A stretch of DNA of 50,834 bases from Paulinella micropora (taxonomy: Eukaryota; Cercozoa; Imbricatea; Euglyphida): NCBI GenBank assembly GCA_009731375.1, contig BJOX01000187.1, positions 638,051 to 688,884 of the forward strand, in the 5' to 3' direction. Of the stretch, positions 9,901-19,431 are shown in pieces; the first letter of the stretch is position 1, and every line of letters starts with the position of its first letter. The translations under genes and the position numbers were made by a program. A model generated the notes under the pieces. That model saw only the letters and a list, made by a program, of their open reading frames with translations. It made no database searches and had not been told where the DNA came from.

Positions 9901-12747
9901 TTTCGGGTCTTTGTAAATGAGATCTTTGAGCGCATGAAACGCTTGCAAAGCCTCTTCGTCCCACTTCTCAAAGTCTCCAAAATCTATCATTTTCTCCACT
10001 TTAGCCCGTGTTGCACCCCAATCGGGTATAAACTGGCTATAGTATTGCGCCATCGCAAGGAATGAGTGCAATTCAGTGCGGTTCTTCGGTATCGGTCGAT
10101 TCATAATCTCCTCCCTCTTCTCTTTGGATATCGAGACTCGATTATGGGAGATCTCGTACCCTAAGTATGTCACACTCGTCTTGGCAAGTTGACACTTCTT
10201 TAGATTGCACTTCAGGCCAAAAGCTCCGATGCGCCTGAATATATCGGACAAATGATCGATATGCTCCTCCATTGTGTTAGAGTATACGATAATGTCATCG
10301 ATATAGCAAAATGCATATTCTCCCGCCTTCTGTCCCCGCCTTCTCATAAAGCCACCGTCAGACAAATCATCGTACTGACTGCTCAACATCTTCTGCATCG
10401 CCTTCTGGAAAAGTCCTGGGGCTTGCTTGAGGCCCATCGGAAGCACTTTCCATTGGTATATTTCCATACCCACCACAAACGCCGTCAGCCATCTGGACTT
10501 TTCCTCCAGTGGTATCTGCCAGAAGCCATTCTTAAGGTCAATGACCGAATAGAATTTTGCATTCCGCAGTACTCTCCTTCCTTCTTCTAATGTCGGGAGA
10601 GGATTTCTCTCTTCCTCCAGCACCTTGTTAACACGAGCATAGTTAACTGTCAGGCGCCATTCTCCTCCTGGCTTCGGCACTATTCTCGGTTGTGAGACTA
10701 TTGAAGATGTTGATCTCTCAATAAAGTCCTCATTGAGCAGCTGTCTTGCTAGCTCCTCCGCTATCTTCGCCTCATGTATACTCAAATTCGCCCTTCGTGG
10801 TGCCGGTGACGGCTCCGCACCCGGTATTTTGTAAATAACCGCAGTGAAATCTTCAGGCTTGACACCACCTGCATGTGGAGGGTCAAAAATTTCCTTGTTC
10901 GCCTCTAATTTGGCTTTTAAAAGCTCCTTCTCCTTCTCCGTGCCTACTCCTTCTTCCAATATTTTCCGCGCCGCCTCTTGAAAATCTTCATCAGACATCT
11001 GCTTATGTTGCTTGAGGGGTTCTCTGTCCTCCTCCAAGCCTAAGTCCTCTTCCGAGACATCATCTAGGCCCGTCTTTTCATACGTGACCGTGTCCGGCTC
11101 ATCATCTTTACCGAGCTCCACCAGCATGTCAATGAGTCTCGCGTATTGCAAAGGAGCTTTACGGGTGTAAAAACCATCAAAGCATGTGAATGCTTGCGGT
11201 ATCAATTTCAACTTGTCGAGGTCTCTGAGCTTCCGCTTGTATGCACTGCTCTGCTCACGAGTTCCCATACGACAAGCCACCACTAGCTGTTGCTTGCGAG
11301 AGGGTACCGGTATAGGATGATCAATAAGCCGGTCCCTTATTTCCTGCGCCCATATCGCCTTCTCATTATATGGCAGGATAATAGTATACGGCTTATTATT
11401 TTCGAATAAAGTCCGTAAGCATTTCTTCACTTCAGACAGTGAACGCGGCCACGTGGGCTCGTCACCCCAGAAATCAGTAATAAAACTTTTAATAGTTTCT
11501 GGTGGAGTATCCGGGATTCGCCCCGTTCTCCTTGGTACAAACGCCTCCCTTTTTTCTTCTCCTACTTTCGCATGGAAACAGTATCCGTTAGTAATATGGA
11601 CATCTGTTCCTACTCCTTCCGCGAATCTCGCCAACGACGGGCTTCTTTGTGCGACACATATAATCTCCTCCTTTCGCTTCTCGATTAAGTCATCAATAGA
11701 CTTTTTGTCCCAATGGCATGTCGGAACTGTGACAGTGCACACTTGGGATTCCCAATTGTCGGTCCAGGACAGTTCATCCGGTCTTACGACATGGGGGTGA
11801 ACGTACACCTCAAGTGCCTCATGTGCGATGGCCATCTTTTTGTGATCCGTCGCTAGACTCAGCTCATAAGCCTCATAAGAGTCAGTAGCGTTGAAGGGAT
11901 CAATATCGTTCTCTTCTCCTCTTTTTACTCCATATATCACTCGCCGTGCGGCGCAATCAATCACAGCCCCCATCGTAGCCAATTGGTCATACGATAGTAA
12001 TATTGACCCGTGGTAACCGGGGACGACATAGAGGTCCATACGGTATACTCGTGCGGATTTCAATTTAAAGGTCAGTGTGATGATTCCCGTGATATCCGTC
12101 CGGCTGCTCACTCCTTTGAGAGTGCCCGTTGACTTTTTCATATTTCCGTCCACCCAGTCCCGGTATCGACTTAAAAACTTCCTGCGGACAATATTAATAT
12201 TCGCCATCGTATCATTACCAACTTTTAATATTGTCTTCAATGTTTCACAATAAAGTTCCGTATAACACAGAGCATCGGGCCTGTGTATATTGGCTGCGAG
12301 AACAAGAACTTTACGTTCCAAATTTTGGAGTCTTGTCTCTAAGTTTTTCAACTCCTCCTTCTTCTCCTCCTGCTTCACCTCATTAACATTTTTATTATTC
12401 TGCGGTACTGGTGCGTTTACTATTTGAGCGACATTGTCTTGTGGTACTTGAGTACACACATTGTCTTTTTGCTCGCCACCCGCCGCGACCGTAGACATTG
12501 AGTCTGTTCGTGGTTGTTTGCTTGGCCGAGGCGATACGTCTGCCATTGGCCTCCTCGCCTCCATCGCAAGTCTCGCCTTCCTATTTGCATCAGTTATCAT
12601 TGGTAACCGTGCTGTATGAACGGGTATGAGACTACCTTGGGGCTGCAGTCTCTGTGTACCCACATCTTTGTTTTCACATAGAGGAAGCGTTGGCCCAGTC
12701 TGCACAACAGCATTAGAAAGCACTGTGACTTTAGGGTTAAACTTCAC
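6967..12747 (-). CDS. pol: Ty3/gypsy-type Pol polyprotein (protease-RT-RNase H-integrase)
   Basis: 1926 codons without interruption. Residues 1-160 are polar with a short coiled coil (about 124-152). A retropepsin-like segment follows; its catalytic loop reads NDTMA at 178-182, where D-T/S-G-A is usual. The RT core spans about 690-870 with VIDLKNGFWQ and the active-site YIDD at 815-818. RNase H spans about 960-1085, with acidic residues including D967/D969 in VVDTDAS and D1037 in RTDHHN. Integrase has an HHCC zinc site (H1285/H1292, C1322/C1325) and catalytic D1355, D1415 and E1451, exactly D-35-E. A GPY/F-type module (WKGPYQI, 1596-1602) follows. The last 280 residues are an extension I do not recognise. 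Copies cDNA from element RNA and integrates it. The start is the first ATG of the frame, overlapping the end of the upstream ORF region. Confidence 0.95.
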   Translation of the reverse strand: MKFNPKVTVLSNAVVQTGPTLPLCENKDVGTQRLQPQGSLIPVHTARLPMITDANRKARLAMEARRPMADVSPRPSKQPRTDSMSTVAAGGEQKDNVCTQVPQDNVAQIVNAPVPQNNKNVNEVKQEEKKEELKNLETRLQNLERKVLVLAANIHRPDALCYTELYCETLKTILKVGNDTMANINIVRRKFLSRYRDWVDGNMKKSTGTLKGVSSRTDITGIITLTFKLKSARVYRMDLYVVPGYHGSILLSYDQLATMGAVIDCAARRVIYGVKRGEENDIDPFNATDSYEAYELSLATDHKKMAIAHEALEVYVHPHVVRPDELSWTDNWESQVCTVTVPTCHWDKKSIDDLIEKRKEEIICVAQRSPSLARFAEGVGTDVHITNGYCFHAKVGEEKREAFVPRRTGRIPDTPPETIKSFITDFWGDEPTWPRSLSEVKKCLRTLFENNKPYTIILPYNEKAIWAQEIRDRLIDHPIPVPSRKQQLVVACRMGTREQSSAYKRKLRDLDKLKLIPQAFTCFDGFYTRKAPLQYARLIDMLVELGKDDEPDTVTYEKTGLDDVSEEDLGLEEDREPLKQHKQMSDEDFQEAARKILEEGVGTEKEKELLKAKLEANKEIFDPPHAGGVKPEDFTAVIYKIPGAEPSPAPRRANLSIHEAKIAEELARQLLNEDFIERSTSSIVSQPRIVPKPGGEWRLTVNYARVNKVLEEERNPLPTLEEGRRVLRNAKFYSVIDLKNGFWQIPLEEKSRWLTAFVVGMEIYQWKVLPMGLKQAPGLFQKAMQKMLSSQYDDLSDGGFMRRRGQKAGEYAFCYIDDIIVYSNTMEEHIDHLSDIFRRIGAFGLKCNLKKCQLAKTSVTYLGYEISHNRVSISKEKREEIMNRPIPKNRTELHSFLAMAQYYSQFIPDWGATRAKVEKMIDFGDFEKWDEEALQAFHALKDLIYKDPKDGGLVLTMPDFTKQFVVDTDASKFAIGAVLQQEDEEKKLRPIMFISRKLCAAERNYCTRQREALAVVWALKRLREYLWGGPQFTVRTDHHNLLWLMNHEQTGRLARWQAFLSCFDFTMVHLPGKRNVVADSLSRLEFNSEVSALVSTVEMEDLSTDKVYEVSHIEAMEMASGVRYDRTGLRYSPQGPDHGICCELHTQEDAEWSYEVYENAKANIREEEETQEVYAEPPQERRSDLDDDPERIGVRLEDGTIHIASPTAWRQQQAQDPEFKELIQLYQNPDELRMTKAIKDQMKEMGWRDGLLWYKGLHGRYASQPDKWTLWVPESLRRFIFVAAHNCPLLAHPGRQRTHMFVARRFWWKKMKEEIDQAVDACIPCKINKTPLKANFGLIGEFPLHAGMFEFIHIDHVGPFPESKDGYKYLLTAIDRATNYVWIIPVKDVTGKTTAEALIDRIISQIGVPRKICSDRGSDFNNEVIDKLSKYYGMKWQYVTAYNPRANGKIERVHRPLKASLKMYCTKKENQRAWVEAAPSFAFAMNCLPSTALGGSKSSISPYQLVYGREPDIPTSLLHPKDTWADADELFGMRLRVKMEAEQIVRAHREAERRKTDAEGVRQAHLDQIKFQVGDIVLLYHPQVPKGVSSKLFTHWKGPYQIMEQTGPLNYKIRGRGKVQIVNVRRLIKYDPFLLEDESVEEALKRMKDDFKEVPPIHKEAGIDQDDAYRAPIAEKEESEVDSKEKTDRISAVGTQSKSPREHSGKKEKITEAQLRRARNDLINDQPRKAMRSMRSKDVHQEEEGTDTDPNAGNVEIVHERWKEGDAIATIAWVKNVFYLMRPAEQHVADDTLSDLYLMRVVAVPRQMRVTRTLKISSAAKIVQPILQFWRSMDPVEDPKARHYLPVYKDAKSLETWDDTITPRDKDYTAWTIQTLPRGVLDVPFELSLGGIPNKIWDILEQSKFDLTFVGGPPPGKEIRARRRRQ

Positions 12748-12780
12748 AGTCTTCTCCTTCCTCTCTTCTTCCCCCTCCAG

Positions 12781-13098
12781 TCATTCCACCACCTCGAAAC
12801 GATTACCTTGAGTAGTGTCCGGGTAGGATGACGTATCGGTCTCCGAGGCAGTGTTGTAGGCCTGAGCTCGACCGAAATTTGGGTTGGAGCTTGCCCACGA
12901 GCCTCCTCCTCCTCTGGGTGGGGGGGCTGGAGCTCGAACAGCTCTCCCTCCATAAGGGGTATATCCCCGACCTCCTCCTCTTCCTCTCTGAGGGGTTCCN
13001 NNNNNNNNNTAAGGGGTATATCCCCGACCTCCTCCTCTTCCTCTCTGAGGATCACTGTTTAAGCCGTAATTATGATTGATCTCTATGTGCGGTAACAT
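12781..13098 (-). CDS. RGG-box Gag/nucleocapsid-like ORF upstream of gypsy Pol
   Basis: About 105 codons including four unknown ones from the gap. The protein holds two copies of RGRGGGRGYTP plus further RG and P-rich sequence, a typical RNA-binding RGG composition, and no CCHC knuckle. It stops about 34 bp before the Pol ATG, in a different frame, as expected for Gag then Pol. An in-frame TGA lies just upstream of its first ATG, so either this is a very short Gag or the capsid part was lost when copia-1 inserted 22 bp away. Role inferred from position and composition only. Confidence 0.5.
   Translation of the reverse strand: MLPHIEINHNYGLNSDPQRGRGGGRGYTPXXXXGTPQRGRGGGRGYTPYGGRAVRAPAPPPRGGGGSWASSNPNFGRAQAYNTASETDTSSYPDTTQGNRFEVVE
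12953..13050. repeat. ~44-bp tandem repeat in the gypsy Gag region, with 10-N gap
   Basis: The block taaggggtatatccccgacc through cctctctgagg appears at about 12955-12995 and again at 13010-13048, on each side of the N run at 13000-13009. It encodes the RGG repeat. The gap probably marks a collapsed tandem repeat, so the real number of RGG units may be larger than two. Confidence 0.85.
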
Positions 13099-13119
13099 TT
13101 TACTAAGTCATAATTAGTA

Positions 13120-13124
13120 GTAAC
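13120..13124. other. Left target-site duplication of copia-1 (gtaac)
   Basis: gtaac directly precedes the left LTR and recurs at 25278-25282 directly after the right LTR. Five bp is the usual length for copia-type integration. Confidence 0.9.
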
Positions 13125-13327
13125 TGTTAGACTACCTTAATAAACCGGAGTCAAAGCTAAGCTGTTAGTGCTATCGTACGCAGTATAAACTTTATTAGAA
13201 GAACGCGCCAAGGTAAAGAGCGGGAACGTATTAGGCCGGACACACGTAATGGCTCTAACGACACGCATTACATATGCCGGCCCGTACTGTCCACCGAATT
13301 AATATATTGTATTAATATGGTCTAACA
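13125..13327 (-). repeat. copia-1 LTR (3' LTR in element orientation)
   Basis: Begins TGTTAGACTACC and ends GGTCTAACA. It matches 25075-25277 at 198 of 203 positions by eye, and all five differences are transitions, with C or G here against T or A there at four of the five. The low divergence indicates a fairly young insertion. Confidence 0.95.
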
Positions 13328-13336
13328 CTCCCCCTG
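13328..13336 (-). other. Polypurine tract of copia-1
   Basis: On the minus strand this reads CAGGGGGAG and abuts the 3' LTR, the position and composition expected for the plus-strand DNA primer. This fixes the element's orientation independently of its ORFs. Confidence 0.75.
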
Positions 13337-14358
13337 AAGCAAGGTTAATTACCAAATTAACTGCAGGTCCTATTAACCGTATTCTGTGAAAATTATAAAA
13401 ACACAGACTCAAAACATACTCACTCTTACCCTCACTCTCTCCAAGAGATAATGTCGACTGTGGCTACCCAACTTGCTGGGGCAAGTGTATATCAGTTAGA
13501 CTACACACAGGACAGCGCCCCCCAGTCAAGTCAGGCCTAATCGACGAGAAGAAGATTATGGCCTACGCACACCTTATCCTATGTTGTGAGTGGTAGTAAG
13601 GTGGATATGTAATACAGGCATAGCATAAACCAGTTACATATACAGCATCGTTATATGCGGTATACAAGATGATCCGAATATACTGATAATATATGAAGTG
13701 AACCTGATTGTACTAGCTAATCTACCATGAGATGAGACCTATCTGAACTATTAATTATTCTACTACTCGGTAATATGGATTAAAAAATTTGTCAGCGCTT
13801 CCCGTAGAGGGGTATCAAAGAGTGACAAATTTAATATGATATGTAGGACAAATACAAATATCTGTGATTATTGGCTGGTCTGGTAAAGTCATAGGCTTGC
13901 TGCCGAGGCCTTCAAGATATACAAGATTGTAGTCTGATAAATCGCCCTCCGACCAGCAAACTATGACCTCCAACTTAGCCTCTTAGTTGTTTGTATGTAT
14001 ATAAGTGTAATAATATGAAGCGATCACGCAAAGAGGGGGGGGCACGAACGCGCGAGAGGATATCATGGGTTGAAAATGGGCGCGTTATTTCAGAGCGAGC
14101 AAAAAGGGCGATAAAACGCCAAAGTCCAGACTACGCTCTCATCCTCCGGCCCGCCGCTAGCCAAACGAACTACATGTGAGAGTAATAGGGGGGCAAGTAT
14201 TTGGAAATGAGGGTCCTCTGGTTGGCGCTGATCCACCCTTTGTCCCCTAGCTTCCAGCCAACTTGCTCCCTAAGACAATTGGTAGGTGCGTATGCGGAAA
14301 ATTAATAACTATATACCGAGGTTATCACGTGTTCAGAGAATAAATCTTTTTGGTAGAT
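13337..14358 (-). other. Long 3' untranslated region of copia-1
   Basis: About 1 kb between the RNase H stop and the polypurine tract. No frame shows a domain; the 62-codon plus-strand ORF at 13991-14179 is unsupported. A kilobase of non-coding sequence here is long for a copia element. It might hold a decayed extra ORF. Confidence 0.6.
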
Positions 14359-15710
14359 TCAATACGCAAATTGATCGAGTTTCATCGCAATACGAGCTCG
14401 ACCCTCCCTGTCTAGCAAGCCGGAAATTTTCTTGGCCATATACATAAATTTTTCAACCGTGAAATGTATTTTGGTAAATATGTCCGCGATATTTTCCTCG
14501 GTTGGTACTCTAAATAATTTGACTATTCCGTCCTTGACGAGTTTTGCGAGAAGATGATACCTTACCTCAATATGTTTGGTACGAGCTTCCCCTAACCCCC
14601 TCTCGGACAACAATACCGTCCCTTCATTATCTTCGAAGAGGGGGGTGGGGCCTTTGAGGTTGATCCCAATATCCTTTAGAGATTGTCATATCGCGAGCTC
14701 TTACTGCCTCGTTAGCCGACACCGTTTCGGATTCCAACGTGGATTGAGCTAATATTACCGATTGCAGTTTTGAGAACCATGCCACCGGGGTCCCATTGAA
14801 TAAGTAAACATACCCGGACCGAGATTTTCGCGAAACTTTATCTCCTGCAAAATCGGAGTCCACCATACCAACGGATTTTCCGAGATTATCCTATCGACAT
14901 TAGCGATGATTGGTACACTAAAGCTTCCATTCCGGGAATTCCAGGCTTTTCTGTGAATTCGTTCATTGCATTGGCCGCAGCGCATGACCCATGGTTAGAC
15001 TTCCAGTCGTTGGGGGGTTTTGGGACGGAGAAACAAGATTCTAATAGTTTCCTAAGATTCTTGTCTCCCCTCCGGAAAAACAGCGCACTTGGTGTTAATA
15101 ACCACAAGAACATGCGGTGCGCCATCGCATATGATGTGTCGGGATTGGGGACTTGGGATTTAGCCGCAATACTCAACGGGCAAATTAGGAGGGACCTCGT
15201 GTGCACGGCTAAAAAGATAAGCATGCCTATTAGGCACCTTAGGTCGTATTTCAATAGCCGGTGGTCTTTCTTGAGAGATGCGGGATTTTCAGATGTGAAT
15301 GGGGTTTTAGCAGGTACTTCGTTCAAAAATCCTAGTTCGTTCAAAATGAGAAGTTCGTATTTGCGTTGATGTAACACAATCCCTTTCTCAGTTTGAACAA
15401 TCTGAATATTCTTGAACTCTGTGGCTTTACCCAGATCTTTGCACCTGAAACCCTTTTTCTCAAAGTGAGCGACTAACTTGAGGTGTTCAGACCTAGTTGC
15501 CGCGTGGCATCCGTCATCGACGTGGAAGGATAAGATTTGTGTGGTTTTTAGGCTCCCATGTCTTATGAAGGAAGCTCTATCGAGCGTAAAGGTTTTGAAC
15601 TTAAGTTCACCCGTGAGTTCCCCGTACAACATATTGTACCACAACCGACCAGCTGCAGATTCCGGGTGGCCGTATAAGGCCTTTTTCAAAAGCCAAACGT
15701 AATCCTCCAA
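14359..15710 (-). pseudogene. copia-1 reverse transcriptase C-terminal half and RNase H
   Basis: The frame from 15710 contains KKALYGHPESAAGRLWY and FHVDDG at the position of the copia YVDD active site (the tyrosine is replaced by H), then KCKDLG-like and GMLIFLA-like motifs of copia RT. RNase H follows from about 14866: DSDFAGDKVSRKSRSGYV, the ILAQSTLESE motif, then TKHIEVRYHLL and PTEENIADIFTK near 14430-14570. All are hallmarks of copia RNase H. The reading frame changes at about 14985, 14866 and 14620, so no single protein can be made. Confidence 0.9.
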
Positions 15711-15818
15711 TTGGAATTCGGGCGGTGGCCTTACGTAAATGTTGTACGGGATTTTGGCGTGTAGATAGGCCGTGGTAAAATCAATCAGCCATAAGTCGAT
15801 CCCAAAGCATGCGGCGTA

Positions 15819-16463
15819 TTAAGCTATCATGAGCAAAATTGTCCGATGTTGAGCAGTGAGGGAGTAAGTCTTTTTAGGGTCATACTGGGTGTATGCCTTC
15901 AAAAGGTCCCCTCTCAACGTAATTCGGGCTTTATGAAACTCATCTAGCGTATCCTGTTGCTTGACGGTGTCTATCCATTTTACCGGAATGATTGGTGTTC
16001 CGGACATTCTAGCTTCCTTTTCCTTGCGCCAAACAAAAGCCTTAAGTTCTTTCAGCTGCTCGAACTCCTTCTGCCGAGCTTGCTTACGGTCTTTTGGTTT
16101 TTGTATCACCCGGAATTCCGGAAATTTCTCACTGATAAGACAATATTCCGCACGTTCTTCTCGGGCGCATACCGTGACATGTGCGCTCCTTGTCCTTCCC
16201 GAGATGACCTTCTCCCCGGAAATTTCGCCTTGTTCATGCGATCTCCAATTAGAGCTGTGTTCAGCCCGTTGCTCAGCCACCCTTTCCTTCTCCCCCTCGA
16301 TAAACGCAAATTCGGACGTGGTATCAAAGTTTTGGCCGCCCGCAGTGGGCGCGGCAGCTTCGCTTTGATTCTCGTCCTCATTTGGGGTGAGCGATTGGGG
16401 TGGCGTCACAAGAATGAATTTTTTCCTTGTTTTCTCAAAGCTAACGCCTACTTTGAGAGACAT
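15819..16463 (-). pseudogene. copia-1 reverse transcriptase N-terminal region (first copy)
   Basis: Charged linker followed by the start of the copia RT: KEFEQLKELKAFVWRKEKEA, then PVKWIDTVKQ and ARITLRGDLLKAYTQ, matching the usual K-W-V-x-K and K-A-R-L-V-A-R-G block. The frame ends at about 15819, before the catalytic palm at 15710. The 3' junction with the inverted integrase block lies near 16450. Positions 15847 onward form the left copy of the exact duplication. Confidence 0.85.
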
Positions 16464-17620
16464 TCAGGAAAGAAGGTTAAGTTTATTACTTGCGACCAAG
16501 AGTACGGGATGTATACAGAGTTCAAAGAGTGGGTTGACGTGAATCAGCCAGTCTTTCTCGAGGCCCCGACAGGGGAGAAACAGGTTGTCGCTAAAGTAGA
16601 GAGGTCCCACCAAACCAATGGTGGCCCGCCAGAGCTATCCTTAGCGACGCCGAACTTCCACCCTCTATGTGGGTGGAAGCAGAGAAAGCTGCAACCTATT
16701 TAGCAATCTCTTGCCCATGGCTCATGGACCCTCCAAAGGGAAATCCCCCTACGAAGTAATCCACAAACGTAAACCCATGCTCCATCACCTCAGGCCTATC
16801 GGGTGTATGGCGTTTATGAAAGTGGACGCTAAGAGGGGGAAAGGAGAAAGGGGAAAAAGAGTAATATTTCTCGGGTACGAACGGAATACCGGATATTATC
16901 GGGTGTATGATCCGGTCGCAAGGAAAATACACGGTAATGTTCGTGATGTCGCGTTCGATGTCTGGAAACTGGGGAAGAGGGAAGCATCCAAGTCTCTAGC
17001 AGAGACCAATACCTCTGAAGAGATGTTTTCGGTGAAATGGCACTTGCCCCCTTCCGAACCCCAACGAACCCAACAGCGCCCGGAAAGTCGAGGTAATGCT
17101 CCGGGGGAGACCGCGGTGGAGATATTTCCGACTGGGGGAGACATTTCCCCAGCCGGGGGTTTATCATCCGGATCGCCCATTTGAGGCGCCCCCCAATGAC
17201 CCCAATACAGGGAACTGCGATACTAAGGCAGTGGAAGTCAGGGAGGACAGATCTGACCCACCACCCTTAGTACCTCCTACCCGGAAAGGTATGACTCCTA
17301 AGCCCAGCGGGGATCAGGGGGAGGCGAAAGTCACGAAAAAGAAACACAGGATCAAAGAGAGACAAGATTTGTCTGGGATATATATGGAATTTCCGGCCAA
17401 AGCGTGGGGAGAAGGATGGGCTAAACAAACCTATGGGAATAATTGGCAAACTGCGGTTCGCAAAGGAACGGTGTCTGCACCCACTGCCTCAGTTGTCCGT
17501 AAAACCAAACGTTTCCCGGCACACGCGGTCCTCTTTGATGATGGAGTTACCAACAAAGTGATTGATACGGAAATTCTCAAGTATGCTATTGCTCATGTCC
17601 CAAAACCGCCACGCAAATAG
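16440..17620 (+). pseudogene. copia-1 integrase C-terminal half, inverted (first copy)
   Basis: This plus-strand block, inside a minus-strand element, encodes the second half of the integrase: FITCDQEYG (second catalytic Asp), KVERSHQT (catalytic Glu), KSPYEVIHKRKPML and RVIFLGYERNTGYYRVYDP, all typical of copia integrases. It ends with PKPPRK and a stop at about 17618. The first catalytic Asp is on the minus strand at about 17710. Frames change near 16660 and 17170. Confidence 0.9.
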
Positions 17621-18072
17621 TAATCGAGTTTAAAGTTGGATGCTAAGCACTTAACGGTAAATTTATATCTCTTACCGTCCCATGATATCGTATTCCACCA
17701 ACCCTGGGTATCCATGGAAAGGTGGATCCCGGGTCGGTGCTCTACGATATGATGGTTCTTTTTGAAGTGTGGTATCTTTTTGATCTTATTCCGCAAATAC
17801 CACTCACACTTCATTATTCGTTCTCTCCACTCTCTCCCCACTATCTTTACTCCCATATACTTAGCCATTCTCTCCATGGCTTTTACCCCTCTGTGCTTAC
17901 ACATGCGGTGAAATACAGTGGCGTGTATGTTTTCATGATAGTGGGGACGGACAGCAGGACACAGCACTCTGTCATCCTCCTGCCTTGCTCTCTCACCTCT
18001 CTCTGTGTCTATCTCAGTAGAATAAGGTACATAAGCACGAGACACATCACATTGCCAACCACACACACACAA
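17593..18072 (-). pseudogene. copia-1 integrase N-terminal region (first copy)
   Basis: Carries the pre-integrase zinc region (HATVFHRMCKHRG then KCEWYLRNK) and LSMDTQGWW with the first catalytic Asp. In the zinc site the second Cys of the C-x2-C pair is absent (CEWY), whereas copia-2 has CEAC. The frame is cut after KLDYY at the inversion junction near 17620. Confidence 0.85.
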
Positions 18073-18201
18073 GGAGACGAAGAACAGTATATGTCGTCAT
18101 GATATACAGGTAGGTTGGCCTTTTGAGAAAGGTGAGAGGACACTCGTCAAGCTCGTTTCCCCGAGTCCGATGAATCATCGGGCTCGGGAGCCTCACTTGT
18201 T

Positions 18202-18804
18202 TCAGTAAGGGGGGGTGAGTTGGGTGTTTGTTTCCGTGTTGAGGGGAGGCTGTGCGATGGGCTCATACCACTCATTGGGGTTGAGGGGTTTGGTCCCTGG
18301 CGCATCGAAAACCGTGAGGTTGTTAGGTAGAGCTCTCCCCCTAACTACTATCTGTTTCTCCTCAATTCTGATAGGTTTGTCTAGGACTATGACCTGATTG
18401 TTTTGATGCACAACGGCGAGCCCTTTTCGCACCCATGCCGAGGTTGCGACAAGCCCATACTTTAAATGTGGGTTGTAGGTGGTGTGCGAATCAAATACAC
18501 AGACTTCATCCCCATGAGAGCCTGAGAGGTTCATTTGAACCTTGCCTTTATACTCAGTTCTAATGCTTCCTTTTGCAATTCTGAACTTCTGCGGGGCTCT
18601 CACAAGTTTGACGAATGTGGATTTGTCGGGTGACTGTGTTTCGCTTGCTCCACTGTCATCTACCCACACAATACTACTAGCTTTAATGTCGCTGTCTGTC
18701 TCATTTCCCATCAGCATAACAGCGCATTCAGCATGTGTGTTGTCTTGTGTTGCAGTGTTTGTGCTTTGTGTGTTGGTGGTGGTGTCGTCGGTCTGAGAAC
18801 TATC
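18202..18804 (-). pseudogene. copia-1 aspartic protease region (first copy, cut by gap)
   Basis: Contains WVDDSGASE, the D-S-G active site of a copia protease, and the downstream ITEYKGKV-like flap region. The frame then runs across the 10-N gap into RT sequence at 18815-19431. That 409-codon chimera (RT linker joined to protease) is an assembly product, not a gene. The true upstream continuation is seen at 21772-21931. Confidence 0.85.
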
Positions 18805-18814
18805 NNNNNNNNNN
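18805..18814. other. 10-N gap at a false contig join
   Basis: Separates the two exact copies of the 2958-bp block; see those entries. Confidence 1.
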
Positions 18815-19431
18815 TGTTGAGCAGTGAGGGAGTAAGTCTTTTTAGGGTCATACTGGGTGTATGCCTTCAAAAGGTCCCCTCTCAACGTAATTCGGGCTTT
18901 ATGAAACTCATCTAGCGTATCCTGTTGCTTGACGGTGTCTATCCATTTTACCGGAATGATTGGTGTTCCGGACATTCTAGCTTCCTTTTCCTTGCGCCAA
19001 ACAAAAGCCTTAAGTTCTTTCAGCTGCTCGAACTCCTTCTGCCGAGCTTGCTTACGGTCTTTTGGTTTTTGTATCACCCGGAATTCCGGAAATTTCTCAC
19101 TGATAAGACAATATTCCGCACGTTCTTCTCGGGCGCATACCGTGACATGTGCGCTCCTTGTCCTTCCCGAGATGACCTTCTCCCCGGAAATTTCGCCTTG
19201 TTCATGCGATCTCCAATTAGAGCTGTGTTCAGCCCGTTGCTCAGCCACCCTTTCCTTCTCCCCCTCGATAAACGCAAATTCGGACGTGGTATCAAAGTTT
19301 TGGCCGCCCGCAGTGGGCGCGGCAGCTTCGCTTTGATTCTCGTCCTCATTTGGGGTGAGCGATTGGGGTGGCGTCACAAGAATGAATTTTTTCCTTGTTT
19401 TCTCAAAGCTAACGCCTACTTTGAGAGACAT
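18815..19431 (-). pseudogene. copia-1 reverse transcriptase N-terminal region (second copy)
   Basis: Same content as 15847-16463. The ORF is joined artificially through the gap to protease sequence on its left side. The junction with the inverted block near 19420 lies in a perfect 8-bp fold-back, TCTCAAAG-(10 nt)-CTTTGAGA. Confidence 0.85.

Larger units (their letters stand above)
6930..13124 (-). mobile_element. Ty3/gypsy-like LTR retrotransposon (LTRs not identified)
   Basis: Protease, RT, RNase H and integrase come in the Ty3/gypsy order in one very long minus-strand ORF, preceded by an RGG-rich Gag-like ORF. The element's 5' side is cut by the copia-1 insertion site at 13120-13124, only about 20 bp upstream of the first Gag-like ATG. 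No long direct repeat flanking the element is visible. The uninterrupted Pol ORF suggests recent activity or a recent copy. Confidence 0.85.
15847..18804. repeat. Left copy of a 2958-bp exact duplication
   Basis: Starts tgttgagcagtgagggagta at 15847 and ends gtctgagaactatc at 18804, the last base before a 10-N gap. The same 2958 bp recurs at 18815-21772, beginning at the first base after the gap. Perfect identity with both copies ending at the gap indicates overlapping contig ends that the scaffolder failed to merge. Confidence 0.95.

Noticed and set aside
15957-16703. 248-codon plus-strand ORF opposite the RT linker (and its copy at 18925-19671)
   Set aside because: The first two thirds are antisense to RT coding sequence; only the last third, after the inversion point, is real integrase.
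18202-19431. A 409-codon ORF joining RT linker to protease
   Set aside because: It exists only across the 10-N gap between two contigs that overlap by 2958 bp.
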